A stretch of DNA of 42,366 nucleotides from Nitrospirota bacterium (lineage in GTDB: Bacteria; Nitrospirota; Thermodesulfovibrionia; Thermodesulfovibrionales; UBA6898), in the NCBI GenBank assembly GCA_024275975.1, contig JAJRYC010000068.1, positions 1 to 42,366 on the forward strand. Reading direction: 5' to 3'. Positions 41,466-42,366 of this stretch are shown piece by piece. A program made the translations under genes and the position numbers. Each line of letters opens with the position of its first letter. Position 1 is the first letter of the stretch. The notes beneath the pieces are model-generated. The model was not told where the DNA came from. It saw only the letters and a list, made by a program, of their open reading frames with translations, and did not search any database.

Positions 41466-42221
41466 ATGCCAGGCAGATATCTCGGCCAGAATTTCCTTTA
41501 CAATACTTCAATCCTCGCCAGGATTATCGAGGCCGCCGGGACCACCAAAGAAGATACTGTTGTCGAGATCGGCCCGGGCCCGGGCCGGCTCACAAGGATG
41601 CTTGCGGAAAAGGCGAAAAAGGTGGTGGCGATCGAACTTGATGACAAGCTGTTTCAAAAGTTGAAAATCTGCTTCGCTGGGTATAATAACGTTGAGTTAA
41701 TACACGCCGACGCCCTGAAATTCCCGTTCGAAAGCATCGGCGATTTTAAGGTCGTTTCAAATATACCTTACTATATCACGACCCCGATAATATTCAGGCT
41801 TCTGGAGGCCGGAAAGAGTCTGAAAACAATGACGCTGACAGTACAGAAGGAGGTTGCCGAAAGGATTGTCGCGGCGCCAGGGGGGAAAGATTACGGCGTC
41901 CTCTCAATAATGGTCCAATATAATACAAGGCCTGAACTGAAATTCATTATCCCCAAAGAGGCCTTCAGGCCTGTTCCGCGTGTCGACTCGGCCGTGCTTC
42001 ACATTGAAGTCCTTGAAAATCCTTCTATATACGTAAGAGATGAGAAACTCTTCAACAGGCTGGTAAGGACCGCATTTTCACAGAGAAGAAAGACCCTTAC
42101 GAATTCCCTGAAAAGCTTTAGCGATATCAGGGAGAGGCTGGTCAGCGTCGGAATAGACCCTCGGAGGAGGCCTGAGACATTAACTCTTGAGGAATTTGCA
42201 GAAATCGCCAATTCTTTTTGA
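41466..42221 (+). CDS. rsmA: 16S rRNA A1518/A1519 dimethyltransferase
   Basis: RsmA (KsgA) dimethylates two adjacent adenosines at the 3' end of 16S rRNA. The 251-residue protein has LGQNFLYNTSILARII, motif I VVEIGPGPGRLTRML, the catalytic NIPYYITTPIIFRLLE (NxPY), and a C-terminal helical domain with FRPVPRVDSAVLHI and FSQRRKTLTNSL. It starts immediately after the pdxA stop, so translation is coupled. Complete in the window. Confidence 0.95.
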   Translation: MPGRYLGQNFLYNTSILARIIEAAGTTKEDTVVEIGPGPGRLTRMLAEKAKKVVAIELDDKLFQKLKICFAGYNNVELIHADALKFPFESIGDFKVVSNIPYYITTPIIFRLLEAGKSLKTMTLTVQKEVAERIVAAPGGKDYGVLSIMVQYNTRPELKFIIPKEAFRPVPRVDSAVLHIEVLENPSIYVRDEKLFNRLVRTAFSQRRKTLTNSLKSFSDIRERLVSVGIDPRRRPETLTLEEFAEIANSF

Positions 42222-42318
42222 ATTTCCACTCATTTAGCAGGGTTCCATGGGCTTGCCCGTGGGTGAATGCCGCCGGAGATATTTTGGTATACTTATGAAT
42301 TGTGGAAAACAGATTATC

Positions 42319-42366
42319 AGGACACAGCGTATATCGGACAGAGTACCATGTAGTGTGGATACCAAA
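42319..42366. repeat. 48-nt dispersed repeat, copy 2 (cut by window edge)
   Basis: This matches 24541-24588 at 45 of 48 positions in the same orientation and reaches the last base of the window, so it likely continues beyond. It lies about 100 bp after rsmA. Confidence 0.7.

Noticed and set aside
1-42366. CRISPR arrays, rRNA genes, prophage
   Set aside because: I saw no regularly spaced repeats, no rRNA signature and no phage structural genes.

Overview
This window looks like a chromosomal segment of a Gram-negative, probably anaerobic bacterium. Protein style and gene content point to the phylum Nitrospirota, lineages related to 'Candidatus Magnetobacterium' or Thermodesulfovibrionia. That placement is an inference; no rRNA is present to confirm it. 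Housekeeping genes (lgt, uvrC, ftsEX-envC-ctp, pdxA, rsmA, fdhD, a DsrE/F/H-type sulfur relay) surround a large accessory block.

The central result is a compact magnetosome gene cluster at about 8.0-23.6 kb, all on the + strand and mostly with overlaps or short gaps. The order is: unknown helical protein, mamK (actin), LapA/MamL-like membrane protein, coiled-coil protein, YtxH-like protein, mamP, mamM, EcsC-like protein, a divergent mamQ, mamB, mamA, mamI, mamE, a second mamQ, a TauE/SafE permease resembling the C-terminal part of MamO, a HEAT-repeat/SAP protein, feoB, and a DtxR-type regulator fused to FeoA. These would work together as membrane-invagination factors (MamI, MamQ, MamB, perhaps the LapA-like protein), iron import (MamB, MamM, FeoB), redox and proteolytic control of magnetite growth (MamE, MamP with CxxCH magnetochrome motifs), scaffold (MamA), chain alignment (MamK) and iron-responsive control (DtxR-FeoA). 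A promoter with perfect -35 and -10 hexamers lies 124 bp upstream of the first gene.

Left flank (1-8.0 kb): marC, lgt, tRNA-Glu, a DUF1460 amidase-like gene with an AmpG-like muropeptide permease, a NodIJ-like ABC exporter, then two genes each preceded by a promoter, a structured leader and an intrinsic terminator. One leader, before the htpX-like protease gene, matches the yybP-ykoY manganese riboswitch. The other, before a SAM-dependent methyltransferase, is a leader I cannot assign to a known class, with visible mutually exclusive terminator and antiterminator pairings.

Right flank (23.6-42.4 kb): a ParE/RelE-type toxin-antitoxin pair and gene debris, then uvrC, a PfkB kinase, an APH-like kinase, a DUF502 protein, a MshEN-repeat protein, an exonuclease, the ctp-envC-ftsX-ftsE operon, a DsrE/F/H (TusDCB) operon, tRNA-Pro, fdhD, a YjbQ gene, a peptidase MA gene, pdxA and rsmA. 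The tusD/dsrE gene appears to be a selenoprotein: an in-frame TGA sits where the redox Cys of a CxxC motif would be, and the frame continues to a TAG just before the ribosome-binding site of tusC. A 48-nt direct repeat (45 of 48 identical) occurs at 24.5 kb and again at the right edge of the window.
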